A stretch of DNA of 64,000 bases from Nocardia sp. MH4 (GCF_019266065.1 NZ_LPNR01000128.1:46448-110447), one strand, 5' to 3'. Positions 17,860-25,837 are shown, counted from the stretch's first letter. Notes: generated by a model not told the origin, from the letters alone. A program made the numbers and translations.

Positions 17860-18396
17860 TCACCGACCAGATGTGGAATTGCCGTCGTGAAGGTAGGCGG
17901 TGTGTCCGGTGGTGCGGGCGTGCAGTGCAGCCTGGAGCCGCTGCCAAATGTAGGGGCGAAGACGTTGGCGGGCTTGGTCTGGTGTGAAGAAGCCGAAGTC
18001 CTCGAGTTCGCCGTCGGCGATGTGAAGCGTCGAAATTGTTGCGGGACTGAGAGTTCCAGCGTCGAAGATGAGCATGAGGGAGTCGTCCCATGGGCCGTGG
18101 GGTGCTACCCAGTCGATGCAAAGCAACGACAGTGGTGTGGCGGAACGATCCAGGCCGAGTTCTTCGGCGAGCTCGCGCCGCACGGTGGCATCGGGTGGTT
18201 CGTTGGCGTCCGACATCCCGCCAGGAAGGTCCCAGTCCGGCTTGTAGTTGGGGTTGACCAGCAGGATTCGACCGTCGGAGTCGTGGATGAGGGCATCGGC
18301 ACCGACTCGCTTGCGTGGTTGTTTGGCATTGCCTTCGGCGAGGTGAGCGCGCCAGGCATCGGGATCGCGCTGGTAGAGCGGGTCGGCGCGGTTCAT
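17860..18396 (-). CDS. NUDIX hydrolase
   Basis: A 178-residue pyrophosphohydrolase. The Nudix box runs from G60 to G81 (G-x5-EP-x5-RRELAEELG), with the catalytic glutamates in REL and EEL positions. The N-terminal 25 residues (DPLYQRDPDAWRAHLAEGNAKQPRKR) are typical of actinobacterial NUDIX proteins encoded next to regulators. The substrate cannot be read from sequence; nucleotide sugars or modified nucleotides are possible, given the nucleotide-sugar operon on the other side of the regulator. The ATG overlaps the stop of the XRE-TPR gene, so the two are co-translated. Confidence 0.88.
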   Translation of the reverse strand: MNRADPLYQRDPDAWRAHLAEGNAKQPRKRVGADALIHDSDGRILLVNPNYKPDWDLPGGMSDANEPPDATVRRELAEELGLDRSATPLSLLCIDWVAPHGPWDDSLMLIFDAGTLSPATISTLHIADGELEDFGFFTPDQARQRLRPYIWQRLQAALHARTTGHTAYLHDGNSTSGR

Positions 18397-19742
18397 GTGA
18401 TCGCCGCCGTTCGATGCATCGAGGCCCTTTCGTGGATCACCGCGGTGAGTCGGTCTACGAATTGTCCCACCATGCGGTTGGTGAGGTAGGGCCGCAGTTG
18501 GTGGTCAAGGCCGTGGAGTTGGAGTGTGAGCTGGTGGGAGTTCATGGTGGAGATGCTGTCGAGGACTTTCGTCGCGACGACGCACGCGTGATCAGGGTGG
18601 CCTTGAGCGGTGAGGATCGCTGCAAGACTCAGCTGCGCGAAGGCGTGTGAGCGGGTACCAACAGGGCGTAGGCCGATGATGCGGTGGGCATTTCGGGCCG
18701 CGGCGGGCAGGTCGCCGACGGTGCGCAGACATCGGGCGGCGTCGCTGGCCAGTGAAGCTTGGTCGAAGTGACTTGCCCACGGTGAGGCGACCGGTTCGGC
18801 GGGGGCCTCGAGAGTGCGAGCGGCCTGATCGAGTAGACGGTGGGCGTGTCCGGGTTGGTGTTGAGCGGCGTGTGCACGGGCTTGCAGGGCATAGATGCGG
18901 GCGGTGAGTTCGGGATTGCGGCCAGCCCGCGACAGTGCCATCTCGGCGTCGTGGGCATAGCCCAGGGCTGCGTCGGGTTTGCGTCGATGCAGGGACAGGT
19001 GGCTGAGGCTGGCCAGGACGTGGACGTGGAGATGGTGGTCTCGGCCGACGACTGCGAGGTCCAGGGCGCGGCGGAAGTGCTGGTCGGCTTGGCGGTCGTG
19101 TCCGGCATCATGAGCCATCCACCCGGCCATTTCGGTGAGGCCGGCGGCGGCGGTGAACAACGAGCGGGCGTCGCCTCGCTGGTCTCCCCCGAACAGTCGG
19201 GGCGCGATATCGGTGTGCAGGTAGTCGATGACCGCGGTGTAGAGGTGTCCACCGCCCAATGACTGGTCGGCGGAGCGGAACGCGCGCACGGCGGCGAGGT
19301 CGGGATCCTCGTCACCGGACGCGTCGGTGATACGTACCAGCCGGAACGGCCCTGCCGCAGGTGCCGTCGCCGGGATAGCCGCTGGTACTGCGCGAGGGGC
19401 CTGACCAGGCAACTGGAACCAGAGCAGATCCGCCGGGATTGTGAGCAGGGTTGCCCACTGGACAAGCCTGTCCAGATACTTGATCGGTGGGCCGTTCTCG
19501 ATGCGGCTGAGCTGACCTTGGGTGATCCCGACCCAACGTCCCATCTGAGCCTGCGATATCGGGCGAGGGTGGGCCGGATGAGCGCGATAGGCGGCGATCA
19601 CCTTCCCCATGTGCCGGTTGCTCAGCGCGGCCCGGATGGGTACGGCATCCCAGAATCCAGGTGCCACCAAGGGGCACTGGTCAGAATCCGGAGCGCCACG
19701 TCCCGCACCGATACGGTGCTGCCCGGTCGACGCGGTGTCCAT
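18393..19742 (-). CDS. XRE-type regulator with TPR-like helical repeats
   Basis: A 449-residue regulator. After about 45 variable residues comes MGKVIAAYRAHPAHPRPISQAQMGRWVGITQGQLSRIENG, a Cro/CI HTH preceded by the short AYR.HP segment that recurs in the protein at 39431-40837. The C-terminal two thirds are helical repeats (for example HDAGHDRQADQHFRRALDLA, HAEMALSRAGR), as in TPR-containing sensors that bind a small molecule or peptide. AGGTAGGA precedes the ATG at 19742. It is divergent from the nucleotide-sugar operon and coupled to a NUDIX gene, so control of both is likely. The palindrome at 19829-19841 is a candidate operator. Confidence 0.85.
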   Translation of the reverse strand: MDTASTGQHRIGAGRGAPDSDQCPLVAPGFWDAVPIRAALSNRHMGKVIAAYRAHPAHPRPISQAQMGRWVGITQGQLSRIENGPPIKYLDRLVQWATLLTIPADLLWFQLPGQAPRAVPAAIPATAPAAGPFRLVRITDASGDEDPDLAAVRAFRSADQSLGGGHLYTAVIDYLHTDIAPRLFGGDQRGDARSLFTAAAGLTEMAGWMAHDAGHDRQADQHFRRALDLAVVGRDHHLHVHVLASLSHLSLHRRKPDAALGYAHDAEMALSRAGRNPELTARIYALQARAHAAQHQPGHAHRLLDQAARTLEAPAEPVASPWASHFDQASLASDAARCLRTVGDLPAAARNAHRIIGLRPVGTRSHAFAQLSLAAILTAQGHPDHACVVATKVLDSISTMNSHQLTLQLHGLDHQLRPYLTNRMVGQFVDRLTAVIHERASMHRTAAIT

Positions 19743-19815
19743 GCGGTCCTACCTGATGGTTGTCGATGAGCCCGATCAGGGGAAGTTTATCGGCGCTCGC
19801 CCACTGGCGCTGGCG

Positions 19816-19841
19816 GTATGCGGACGATGCATACCGTATGC
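19816..19841. promoter_or_regulatory. Palindrome GCATACCGTATGC with extra half-site
   Basis: A perfect 13-base dyad, GCATAC-C-GTATGC, spans 19829-19841. A further GTATGC lies at 19816-19821, exactly 20 bases before the GTATGC of the dyad, i.e. on the same helical face. The position between the divergent regulator and operon fits an operator for the XRE-TPR protein. Confidence 0.45.
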
Positions 19842-19888
19842 GCGATCGGTCATTCCCACGGGTTCCGCGCGCAGTCACGGTTGAGGAA

Positions 19889-19910
19889 GTCGCCACGTTC
19901 ACACGGCGAC
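19889..19910. promoter_or_regulatory. Inverted repeat GTCGCC/GGCGAC upstream of the leader
   Basis: GTCGCC (19889-19894) and GGCGAC (19905-19910) flank a ten-base spacer, 25 bases before the leader ATG. It could be a second operator or a 5' UTR hairpin. The stem is short, so confidence is low. Confidence 0.25.
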
Positions 19911-19935
19911 CAGCCATCGATCCCAGGAGCCGATT

Positions 19936-19980
19936 ATGACCTCGCTGTGTGTGGTGCCGATGAAGCCGTCCTCGCGGTGA
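19936..19980 (+). CDS. 14-codon leader peptide (MTSLCVVPMKPSSR)
   Basis: An ATG five bases after CAGGAGC opens a 14-codon frame whose TGA overlaps the GTG start of the deacetylase (GTGA at 19977-19980). The strong ribosome site belongs to this frame; none is seen for the GTG itself. The arrangement is that of a coupling leader: ribosomes finishing the peptide restart on the enzyme gene. It contains no run of a single regulatory amino acid, so simple attenuation by codon starvation is not indicated. Whether the peptide itself has a role is unknown. Confidence 0.5.
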   Translation: MTSLCVVPMKPSSR

Positions 19981-20711
19981 ACGCTGTGCGGATCGATTGG
20001 GGAGCCCAGCGAGCATTGGTGATCGCACCCCATCCCGACGACGAGGTCATCGGCTGCGGTGGGCTGATCAGCCGGATCAAACGTGAGGGCGGACAGGTTC
20101 ATGTGCTGTATGCGGTGGTCGACGATCTGATCGAATACTCGAAAGCGGGACATTCGAGTACCGCGCAACGGTTGGCCGAGATCACGCGGGTCGCGGAGTT
20201 CTTCCCCCTCGACGCCTGGCAACCAGGTCTGGTCGGCCAAGGCGCGACGCTGCGACTGGACACCATGGCACAAACGGAGATAGTCGACCTGCTCGAAGGG
20301 CGACCCACCCACCAAATGGCGTTGTCGGTGCTGCGCCCAACAGTGGTCCTCTCACCCGAGATCACCAGCTACAACCAGGATCACGCCGCGATCGCGCGGG
20401 CGACGCTGACCGCGCTACGCCCAGGCCCGGACGCGAGTCGCTGGCAGCCACCGCTGGTGCTGGCCTACGAAGAGCCCGCCGATGGTTGGAGCGGCGCCAC
20501 GGTGGCTGCGGCCTCGCGCAACTTCTTCGTCGAACTGACCGCCGATGATCTCGATCGCAAGATCGCCGCGTTGAAGTTGCACGGCAGCCAGTGGCGTGAG
20601 CATCCCCATACCCGCTCCGAAGACGCGTTGCGGGGGCTGGCCGCCGTGCGAGGTGCGCAGAGCGGGTTCTCCTATGCCGAGGCGTTTGCCTGCTTGCGGT
20701 GGAGGTCGTGA
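19977..20711 (+). CDS. PIG-L (LmbE-like) family zinc deacetylase
   Basis: PIG-L enzymes remove N-acyl groups from amino sugars and their conjugates (MshB, BshB, teicoplanin deacetylase). The zinc motif PHPDDE (H19, D22) follows strand ALVIAP. The middle has VVDDLIEYSK and HSSTAQRLAEI, close to the (A/G)..R..E blocks of the family, and NQDHAAIARA near 130 supplies the third ligand region (DHxA). Length 244 residues fits. GTG 19977 is set by overlap with the leader stop; an upstream reading in this frame is Arg-rich and not family-like. It is the first enzyme of the operon, with the dehydrogenase ATG two bases after the stop. Its likely target is an N-acetyl amino sugar or a nucleotide or conjugate of it. 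Confidence 0.88.
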   Translation: MNAVRIDWGAQRALVIAPHPDDEVIGCGGLISRIKREGGQVHVLYAVVDDLIEYSKAGHSSTAQRLAEITRVAEFFPLDAWQPGLVGQGATLRLDTMAQTEIVDLLEGRPTHQMALSVLRPTVVLSPEITSYNQDHAAIARATLTALRPGPDASRWQPPLVLAYEEPADGWSGATVAAASRNFFVELTADDLDRKIAALKLHGSQWREHPHTRSEDALRGLAAVRGAQSGFSYAEAFACLRWRS

Positions 20712-20712
20712 C

Positions 20713-21972
20713 ATGAAACCACTCGTACCAAGGCGGGTCGCTGTGCTGGGCTGCGGGTATGTCGGTGTGCCGGTGGCACTACTCGCCGTCGCCGCCGGAC
20801 ATGACGTCGTTGCCATCGACACCGACCCGGACCGCATCATGCAACTCCAGGCCGGGAAGTCCTACATCGTCGATGTCACCGACTCTGACCTGGCCGACGC
20901 GCTCGGGTCGGGTCGGCTGCTTCCCACCGCGGACCCGAACGCGTTGGCCGGATTCGACATCGTGCTGATCACCGTGCCGACCCCCCTCGATCGCGATGGC
21001 GACCCGGACTTGACGCTGGTCGAGGCGGCAGCCAAACATGTTGCGGCCCATCTTGAACCGGGATGCACGGTGGTGCTCGAGTCATCCACCTACCCAGGCA
21101 CCACACAAGACATCGTGCAGCCGATCCTGGAGTGCTCAGGGCTGCGAGCAGGGGTCGATTTCCACCTGGGGTACTCACCCGAGCGGATCGACCCCGGCAT
21201 GGGCTTGGCAGGACTGCGCGCCGTCCCGAAGATCGTCGCCGGCATCGACGACGCCTCCACAACCGTGATCGCCGAGTTCTGGCGCGCACTGGTTGCCGAA
21301 GTCGTTGTAGCACCAGATATCCGGACTGCGGAGCTGGCCAAGCTCTTCGAGAACGTCTTCCGGTTGGTCAACGTGTCGCTGGTCAACGAGCTCGCCCAGC
21401 ATGCGCGGGCGTTGGGTGCCGATGTACGCCAGGCATTGGCCTTGGCCGAGACCAAACCCTTTGGGTTCATGCGCTTTCATCCCGGTGTCGGCGCCGGTGG
21501 GCACTGCCTGCCGGTGGACACCCGATATCTGAGCTGGCAGATCCGCACCCTTTCCGGGACTCCAGCGGTGCTGATCGAAACTGCCTCCCGGATCAACGAC
21601 TCGATGCCGACCTACGTCGCGGATCGCATCGTGAGTGGCCTGGATCGCCGTGGTGTCGCGATCGAGTCCGCCCGGATCGTCGCCGTCGGGGTCACCTACA
21701 AGCGTGATGTCGCGGATCTGCGCGAATCGTGCGCCCTCGAAGTGATCCGGGCGCTGCGCCGCTACGGCGCCGAGGTCGTGATCGTGGACCCGACCATCCC
21801 CGAGGGACTCCAGGTGCTGCCCCGTGTCACCGCCGACATCGTGAACACCGCGTCCGGGGTCGCGGTCCTGGTCGGGCATACCGGCCTGGACCTGAAGCTG
21901 ATCAGTACCGCCAACTACGTGTTCGACGCGTGCGGGGCGCTCCCGACCGCACCGAACATCGAACACCTCTGA
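20713..21972 (+). CDS. UDP-sugar 6-dehydrogenase family
   Basis: This family oxidises C6 of a UDP-sugar twice, using NAD, to give the uronate. The 419-residue protein has the NAD site LGCGYVGVP (12-20), TVPTPLD near 97, ESSTYPGTT near 124, SPERIDPG near 156, and the catalytic loop GAGGHCLPVDTRYL with the nucleophile at C265, all in family order and spacing. GYSPER/VDPG-type signatures fit UDP-glucose, UDP-GlcNAc or UDP-ManNAc dehydrogenases; the sequence alone does not separate them. GGAGG lies eight bases before the ATG. It follows the deacetylase directly and precedes a UXS-like gene, which suggests that its uronate product feeds that enzyme. Confidence 0.92.
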   Translation: MKPLVPRRVAVLGCGYVGVPVALLAVAAGHDVVAIDTDPDRIMQLQAGKSYIVDVTDSDLADALGSGRLLPTADPNALAGFDIVLITVPTPLDRDGDPDLTLVEAAAKHVAAHLEPGCTVVLESSTYPGTTQDIVQPILECSGLRAGVDFHLGYSPERIDPGMGLAGLRAVPKIVAGIDDASTTVIAEFWRALVAEVVVAPDIRTAELAKLFENVFRLVNVSLVNELAQHARALGADVRQALALAETKPFGFMRFHPGVGAGGHCLPVDTRYLSWQIRTLSGTPAVLIETASRINDSMPTYVADRIVSGLDRRGVAIESARIVAVGVTYKRDVADLRESCALEVIRALRRYGAEVVIVDPTIPEGLQVLPRVTADIVNTASGVAVLVGHTGLDLKLISTANYVFDACGALPTAPNIEHL

Positions 21973-22021
21973 ACCACACCGATTCCGACATCCGCAGTTC
22001 CACCCGATTCAGGAGGATTCA

Positions 22022-22975
22022 TTGTCCACCAACGCATCTCACGTCATCGTCACCGGCGGCGCCGGGTTCATCGGTTCTCATCTGTGCCGCGCCCTGCTCG
22101 ACCGTGGTGACCAGGTCACCGCGATCGACAACCTTTCGACCGGCCGCAGGGACAACGTCACCGACCTGCTGGAAAACCCCCGATTCAGCCTGCGCGTCAG
22201 TGATGTCAACGCACCGGTCAGCTTCGCCGCGATCACCGGGGCAACCCACCTCGTCCATCTTGCCTGCCCGGCCTCGCCCAAGGCGAACACCGCGATGCCA
22301 CTGGCAACCCTGCGCACCGCCACCGTCGGGACGATGAACGTCCTCGAATGCGCGCACCGCGCCGGGATCCGAGCCATCGTGGCCTCGTCCTCGGAGATCT
22401 ACGGTGACCCGTTGGTCCATCCGCAGACCGAGGACTACCGGGGCAACGCAGACCCGATCGGAGCACACTCGGCCTACACCGAAGGCAAACGCGCCACCGA
22501 AGCCGCCGCCGCGGCCTACCACCGGATGGGCGCTGATGTCGGGATCGTGCGCCCGTTCAATGTCTACGGACCATTCATGTGGCCCGACGACGGCCGGGTG
22601 GTCGCTGCGTTCTGCGCCGCGGCCCTGGCCGGTGAGACGCTCCAACTCCAGGGAGGCGGCACCCAAACCCGATCCCTGGTCTGGGTCGGTGATTTCGTGA
22701 CCGGGCTGCTCGCGATGCTCGACAGCACCGAATTCGGGCCGATCAACCTCGGCTCCGAACACGAGATCACGATCCGCGATCTCGCCCAGCTGATCATCGA
22801 CCAGGCCGGCTCAGGCTCCCTCGATATCGTCGCGGGTCGCAGCGACGTGGTCACGGTGCGCCGACCAGACACCACCCGTGCCCGCAAACTTCTGGACTGG
22901 CAACCCGAAACCCCGTTGGACGTCGGCGTCGCCGCGACGCTGGCGTGGATGCGCACCGTGGCGGTGCCGTCATGA
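22022..22975 (+). CDS. UDP-glucuronate decarboxylase-like (UXS) SDR enzyme
   Basis: An extended SDR of 317 residues. The NAD site is TGGAGFIGSH (11-20) and the catalytic pair is Y152-x3-K156. It matches UXS (UDP-glucuronate to UDP-xylose) better than plain epimerases: HLACPASPK, TLRTATVGTMNVLE, SSSEIYGDPLVHPQTEDY, YTEGKR, DDGRVV and GG.TQTRSLVWVGD follow the UXS order, including the Glu of SEIYGD used in decarboxylation. TTG 22022 is chosen because AGGAGGA ends four bases upstream. It is the natural consumer of a UDP-uronate made by the preceding dehydrogenase. A 4-keto intermediate, released rather than reduced, is an alternative product. Confidence 0.82.
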   Translation: MSTNASHVIVTGGAGFIGSHLCRALLDRGDQVTAIDNLSTGRRDNVTDLLENPRFSLRVSDVNAPVSFAAITGATHLVHLACPASPKANTAMPLATLRTATVGTMNVLECAHRAGIRAIVASSSEIYGDPLVHPQTEDYRGNADPIGAHSAYTEGKRATEAAAAAYHRMGADVGIVRPFNVYGPFMWPDDGRVVAAFCAAALAGETLQLQGGGTQTRSLVWVGDFVTGLLAMLDSTEFGPINLGSEHEITIRDLAQLIIDQAGSGSLDIVAGRSDVVTVRRPDTTRARKLLDWQPETPLDVGVAATLAWMRTVAVPS

Positions 22976-23241
22976 CCGTCCGATTCGTCTTGCCACCGAG
23001 CTGGCCCACACTGGTCGGAGCAGACCTGTCCGAACTGAGCACCCAGGCCACCACCATCGGGCAAGCCCTGACCTGGCTGGTGGGTCAGCACCCGATATTC
23101 GGTGAACGCATCTTCGACGGTGAGCGACTCGCACCGTGGACAATCGTGTGCCTCAACAACACTCACATCCTGGACCTCGACACCCCGATTCCTGCCGGAG
23201 ATCACGAGCTCCAGATCATCCCGGCGTTGGTGGGCGGGTGA
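22972..23241 (+). CDS. MoaD/ThiS-family sulfur carrier-like protein
   Basis: An 89-residue ubiquitin-fold protein that ends in LVGG. The C-terminal diglycine is the feature that, in MoaD, ThiS and CysO, is adenylated and converted to a thiocarboxylate to donate sulfur. The body fits the fold: MTVRFVLPPSW, a helix with QALTWLVGQHP, then VCLNN...PIPAGDHELQIIPALVGG. The ATG overlaps the preceding stop (ATGA). No E1-like activating enzyme (ThiF/MoeB/MoeZ) and no JAMM peptidase is in the window, so activation would rely on a chromosomal enzyme, as known for thiosugar pathways such as BE-7585A. Its presence inside a nucleotide-sugar operon points to sulfur chemistry on a sugar; a protein-conjugation role is less likely. 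Confidence 0.8.
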   Translation: MTVRFVLPPSWPTLVGADLSELSTQATTIGQALTWLVGQHPIFGERIFDGERLAPWTIVCLNNTHILDLDTPIPAGDHELQIIPALVGG

Positions 23242-24143
23242 ACGTGCCCGAGATGATCGCGATCCCGGCCGCCCAGGTGGCGGTCGGGTCACCCGAATCG
23301 CACCTGGACACCGTCGCCGCCTCCCAGCACTACCCTCGGACCTGGTTCGAGGACGAAACACCGCAGCACACCATCACACTGCCCGCGTTCGAGATCGACC
23401 GGACACCGGTCACCAACAGCATGTTCGCGGAATTCGTGACGATGACCGGGCATGTGAGCGCCGCCGAGCGACGCGGCTACGCCCTGGTCTACGGGCCCGA
23501 CTACTGGACCACCATGGACGGCATCTCCTGGCGCCACCCCCGCCCCGACCTCGACGCGGTCACCGACCGACCACACCACCCGGTGGTGCACCTGGACCAC
23601 ACCGACGCCACTACTTACGCCATCTGGGCAGGCAAACGACTGCCCAGCGAAGCCGAATGGGAGTACGCCGCCCACGGCCCCCAGTGGCGGCCGTGGCCGT
23701 GGGGCCCGAGCTGGGACAGCGCCCGCGCCAATACCGCCGAACACTGGGCAGGCCAACCGATCCACGATCTGGCCACTTGGAAAGCGTGGTGGCGAACTCA
23801 CTACGCCGAGCACGGGCCCGCCCCCGCTACCACCGAAGTCGGAGCATTCACCGACGGAAGTTCCCCTTTCGGGCTGGTGGACATGGCGGGCAACGTCTCC
23901 GAATGGACCGCGTCGTCGTATCTGCTCTACGACCGCCACCGCCGCTACGACCCCAGCTATCACGCCGTCGCCGACCACGGTCACATCACGGTGCGCGGCG
24001 GCGGTTGGAAGTCGTTCCGATGGCAAACCCGCACCAGCGAACGTATCGCGTGCAGCCCCGACTACTCCGGACCAGACCTCGGATTCCGTTGCGCCCGTGA
24101 CCTACCCGAAACCACCACCAACGTGCTCTCACTCATCAGATAG
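23238..24143 (+). CDS. FGE/SUMF1-fold protein lacking the copper cysteines
   Basis: A 301-residue member of the formylglycine-generating-enzyme (SUMF1/EgtB/PvdO) superfamily. Family blocks are IPAAQVAVGSPES, FEIDRTPVTNSMFAEFV, HPVVHLDHTDATTYAIWAGKRLPSEAEWEYAA, GLVDMAGNVSEWTAS, VRGGGW and DLGFRCARD. In true FGE two cysteines after the GGS(Y/W) block bind copper; here that stretch reads GGGWKSFRWQTRTS, with serine and threonine at the two places, so sulfatase-type activation is not expected. It also lacks the N-terminal DinB domain that holds iron in EgtB. It is therefore an orphan of the fold, possibly an oxidase or a binding protein. GTG 23238 overlaps the sulfur-carrier stop, so the two are made together. 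Confidence 0.82.
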   Translation: MNVPEMIAIPAAQVAVGSPESHLDTVAASQHYPRTWFEDETPQHTITLPAFEIDRTPVTNSMFAEFVTMTGHVSAAERRGYALVYGPDYWTTMDGISWRHPRPDLDAVTDRPHHPVVHLDHTDATTYAIWAGKRLPSEAEWEYAAHGPQWRPWPWGPSWDSARANTAEHWAGQPIHDLATWKAWWRTHYAEHGPAPATTEVGAFTDGSSPFGLVDMAGNVSEWTASSYLLYDRHRRYDPSYHAVADHGHITVRGGGWKSFRWQTRTSERIACSPDYSGPDLGFRCARDLPETTTNVLSLIR

Positions 24144-24154
24144 GGTCTCCAGCC

Positions 24155-25072
24155 ATGCGCGCACTCATCACCGGCGGTGCCGGATTCATCGGATCCCACC
24201 TGCTCGATCGGCTGGTCGCGGACGGGCACACCGTCACCGTCATCGACGACCTCTCCAGCGGCGACCGAACACGCATCCCAGACCAGGTCACGCTGCACAC
24301 GGTCGACGTCGTCGATACCGCCGCGGTCACCGCGATCATCGAACAAGCGCGCCCCGAGGTGATCTACCACCTCGCAGCGCAGATCAGCGTCCGGTACTCG
24401 GTCGCCGACCCCCACCGCGACGCGCTCGTCAACATCAACGGCACCCTCAACGTCGTGGCCGCGGCCACCGCCGTCGGCGCCCGCGTCATCATGGCTTCCA
24501 CCGGCGGCGCGATGTACGGCGACGGCGTGCAGATGCCGACGCCGGAAACGGTGCTTCCGCAAACCCAAGCACCGTATGGGATTTCGAAGTACTGCGCTGA
24601 GCAGTACTTGACTCTGCACAACCGGCTGTACGGCGGCCGCCACATCGCCCTGCGTCTGGGCAATGTGTTCGGACCGCGCCAGGACCCGCACGGTGAGGCA
24701 GGTGTAGTCGCGATCTTCTGCGGTCTCGCCGCCGCTGGTAAGGCACCCACGGTTTTCGGTGACGGCAAACAGACTCGCGACTATTTGTACATCGCTGACA
24801 TTGTCGACGCGTTCGTGGCCGCAGGCAGCTACACCGGCACCACAGCAGTGTTCAATATCGGCTCTGGTACAGGCACTTCCGTGCTCGAACTGCTCGACGC
24901 GGTCAACGCAGCCGCCGGTACTGATCTCTCCCCTGAATTCGCTCCGGCCCGCGAGGGTGAGTGGTTGCACGGCGCACTCGACTCGACTGTGGCCGCAAGC
25001 GAACTCGGTTGGCGTGCCACCATTTCCATCCCCGACGGTATCGGGCGCACGTACACCGAACTGACCATGTAG
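24155..25072 (+). CDS. GalE-like NAD-dependent epimerase/dehydratase
   Basis: An extended SDR of 305 residues with NAD site TGGAGFIGSH (6-15), YHLAAQ, ASTGGAMYG and the catalytic pair Y141-x3-K145 in YGISKYCAEQ. The C-terminal half has GNVFGPRQDPHGEAGVVAIF and DGKQTRDYLYIADIVDA, typical of actinobacterial UDP-glucose 4-epimerase relatives. It would interconvert a 4-hydroxyl configuration through a 4-keto intermediate. It starts 11 bases after the FGE-like gene and ends the operon. The substrate is presumably the same UDP-sugar line handled by the two enzymes upstream. Confidence 0.88.
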   Translation: MRALITGGAGFIGSHLLDRLVADGHTVTVIDDLSSGDRTRIPDQVTLHTVDVVDTAAVTAIIEQARPEVIYHLAAQISVRYSVADPHRDALVNINGTLNVVAAATAVGARVIMASTGGAMYGDGVQMPTPETVLPQTQAPYGISKYCAEQYLTLHNRLYGGRHIALRLGNVFGPRQDPHGEAGVVAIFCGLAAAGKAPTVFGDGKQTRDYLYIADIVDAFVAAGSYTGTTAVFNIGSGTGTSVLELLDAVNAAAGTDLSPEFAPAREGEWLHGALDSTVAASELGWRATISIPDGIGRTYTELTM

Positions 25073-25224
25073 GAAGCCACGGCCACGCTTGCCCGGGGCG
25101 CAGACCAAGCACAGTGCGAGGCTGCGTGTCGGCGGCGCGGCACAAACCGGCCGTCACTGATTACGTCACCGCAGCACCGACGTCGCCGGGCACAGACGTG
25201 AACTGCGGGCAGTCGGCCCAGGCG

Positions 25225-25534
25225 CTACGCGGGCCCGGCCACCCTCCAAATCCGCGCAGTGCGGTCATTGCTGCCGGTCGCCAGCTGGCTGCCATCAGGG
25301 CTGAACGCCACCGAATTCACGCTGCCTGTGTGTTCGCGGTAGGGCCCTCCGACCTGCCAATGGGTACTGAGATCCCAAATCCGCACCGTGCTGTCTTTGC
25401 TGCCAGTGGCGAGCTGGCCCCCGTCGGGGCTGAACGCCACCGAAACCACCCAGTCAGTGTGGCCGGTGAGGGGTCGCCCGACCTGATGATGGGTGCGCGC
25501 ATCCCAGATCCGTGCTGTGCTGTCCCTTTCTCAC
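25225..25534 (-). pseudogene. Remnant of a WD40-repeat gene
   Basis: The minus strand encodes about two and a half WD40 repeats: TARIWDARTHHQVGRPLTGHTD, VSVAFSPDGGQLATGSKDSTVRIWDL and the same again, then a short tail and stop. The frame opens right after a TGA near 25535 with no start, and such repeats normally sit at the end of large NACHT or kinase WD40 proteins. This is the 3' end of a lost gene, cut at about 25535. It marks a recombination junction. Confidence 0.75.
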
Positions 25535-25600
25535 AACGCCCAACTTGGCGATAGTGACAACGCTGTTAAGCGGAGGAACCTCGGCCAGCGCTCCCCTCGG

Positions 25601-25837
25601 TCACCATGGATAACGACGGTCATAGATCGTCGGAGGGCGAGGACGGTAGTAGTTCTCGGGGTGACCAGTTCTGATCTCGTGCGGGACCGGAAGGCCCGCA
25701 CGCGGATTCACCTTACCTCGGCTTTCGTCGCGGCTCGCCCTGCCCACCTCGCTGCGTCGAACAACTCGTGGATACCGGTACGCGCTCCAGAAGGCGATGG
25801 AGAGGGGCACCGCCAACAGCAGGAGGTCAAAGCTCAT
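25601..25837 (-). CDS. Small membrane-anchored hypothetical protein
   Basis: A 78-residue protein with one N-terminal hydrophobic helix (SFDLLLLAVPLSIAFWSAY) followed by a basic, Pro/Tyr-rich tail (ENYYRPRPPTIYDRRYPW). The positive charges after the helix suggest that the tail is cytoplasmic. The ATG overlaps the stop of the gene upstream (ATGA). I do not recognise it. Confidence 0.5.
   Translation of the reverse strand: MSFDLLLLAVPLSIAFWSAYRYPRVVRRSEVGRASRDESRGKVNPRAGLPVPHEIRTGHPENYYRPRPPTIYDRRYPW

Noticed and set aside
23238..24143. Annotation as a true formylglycine-generating enzyme or EgtB
   Set aside because: Both copper cysteines are replaced and no DinB domain is present; no sulfatase gene is nearby.
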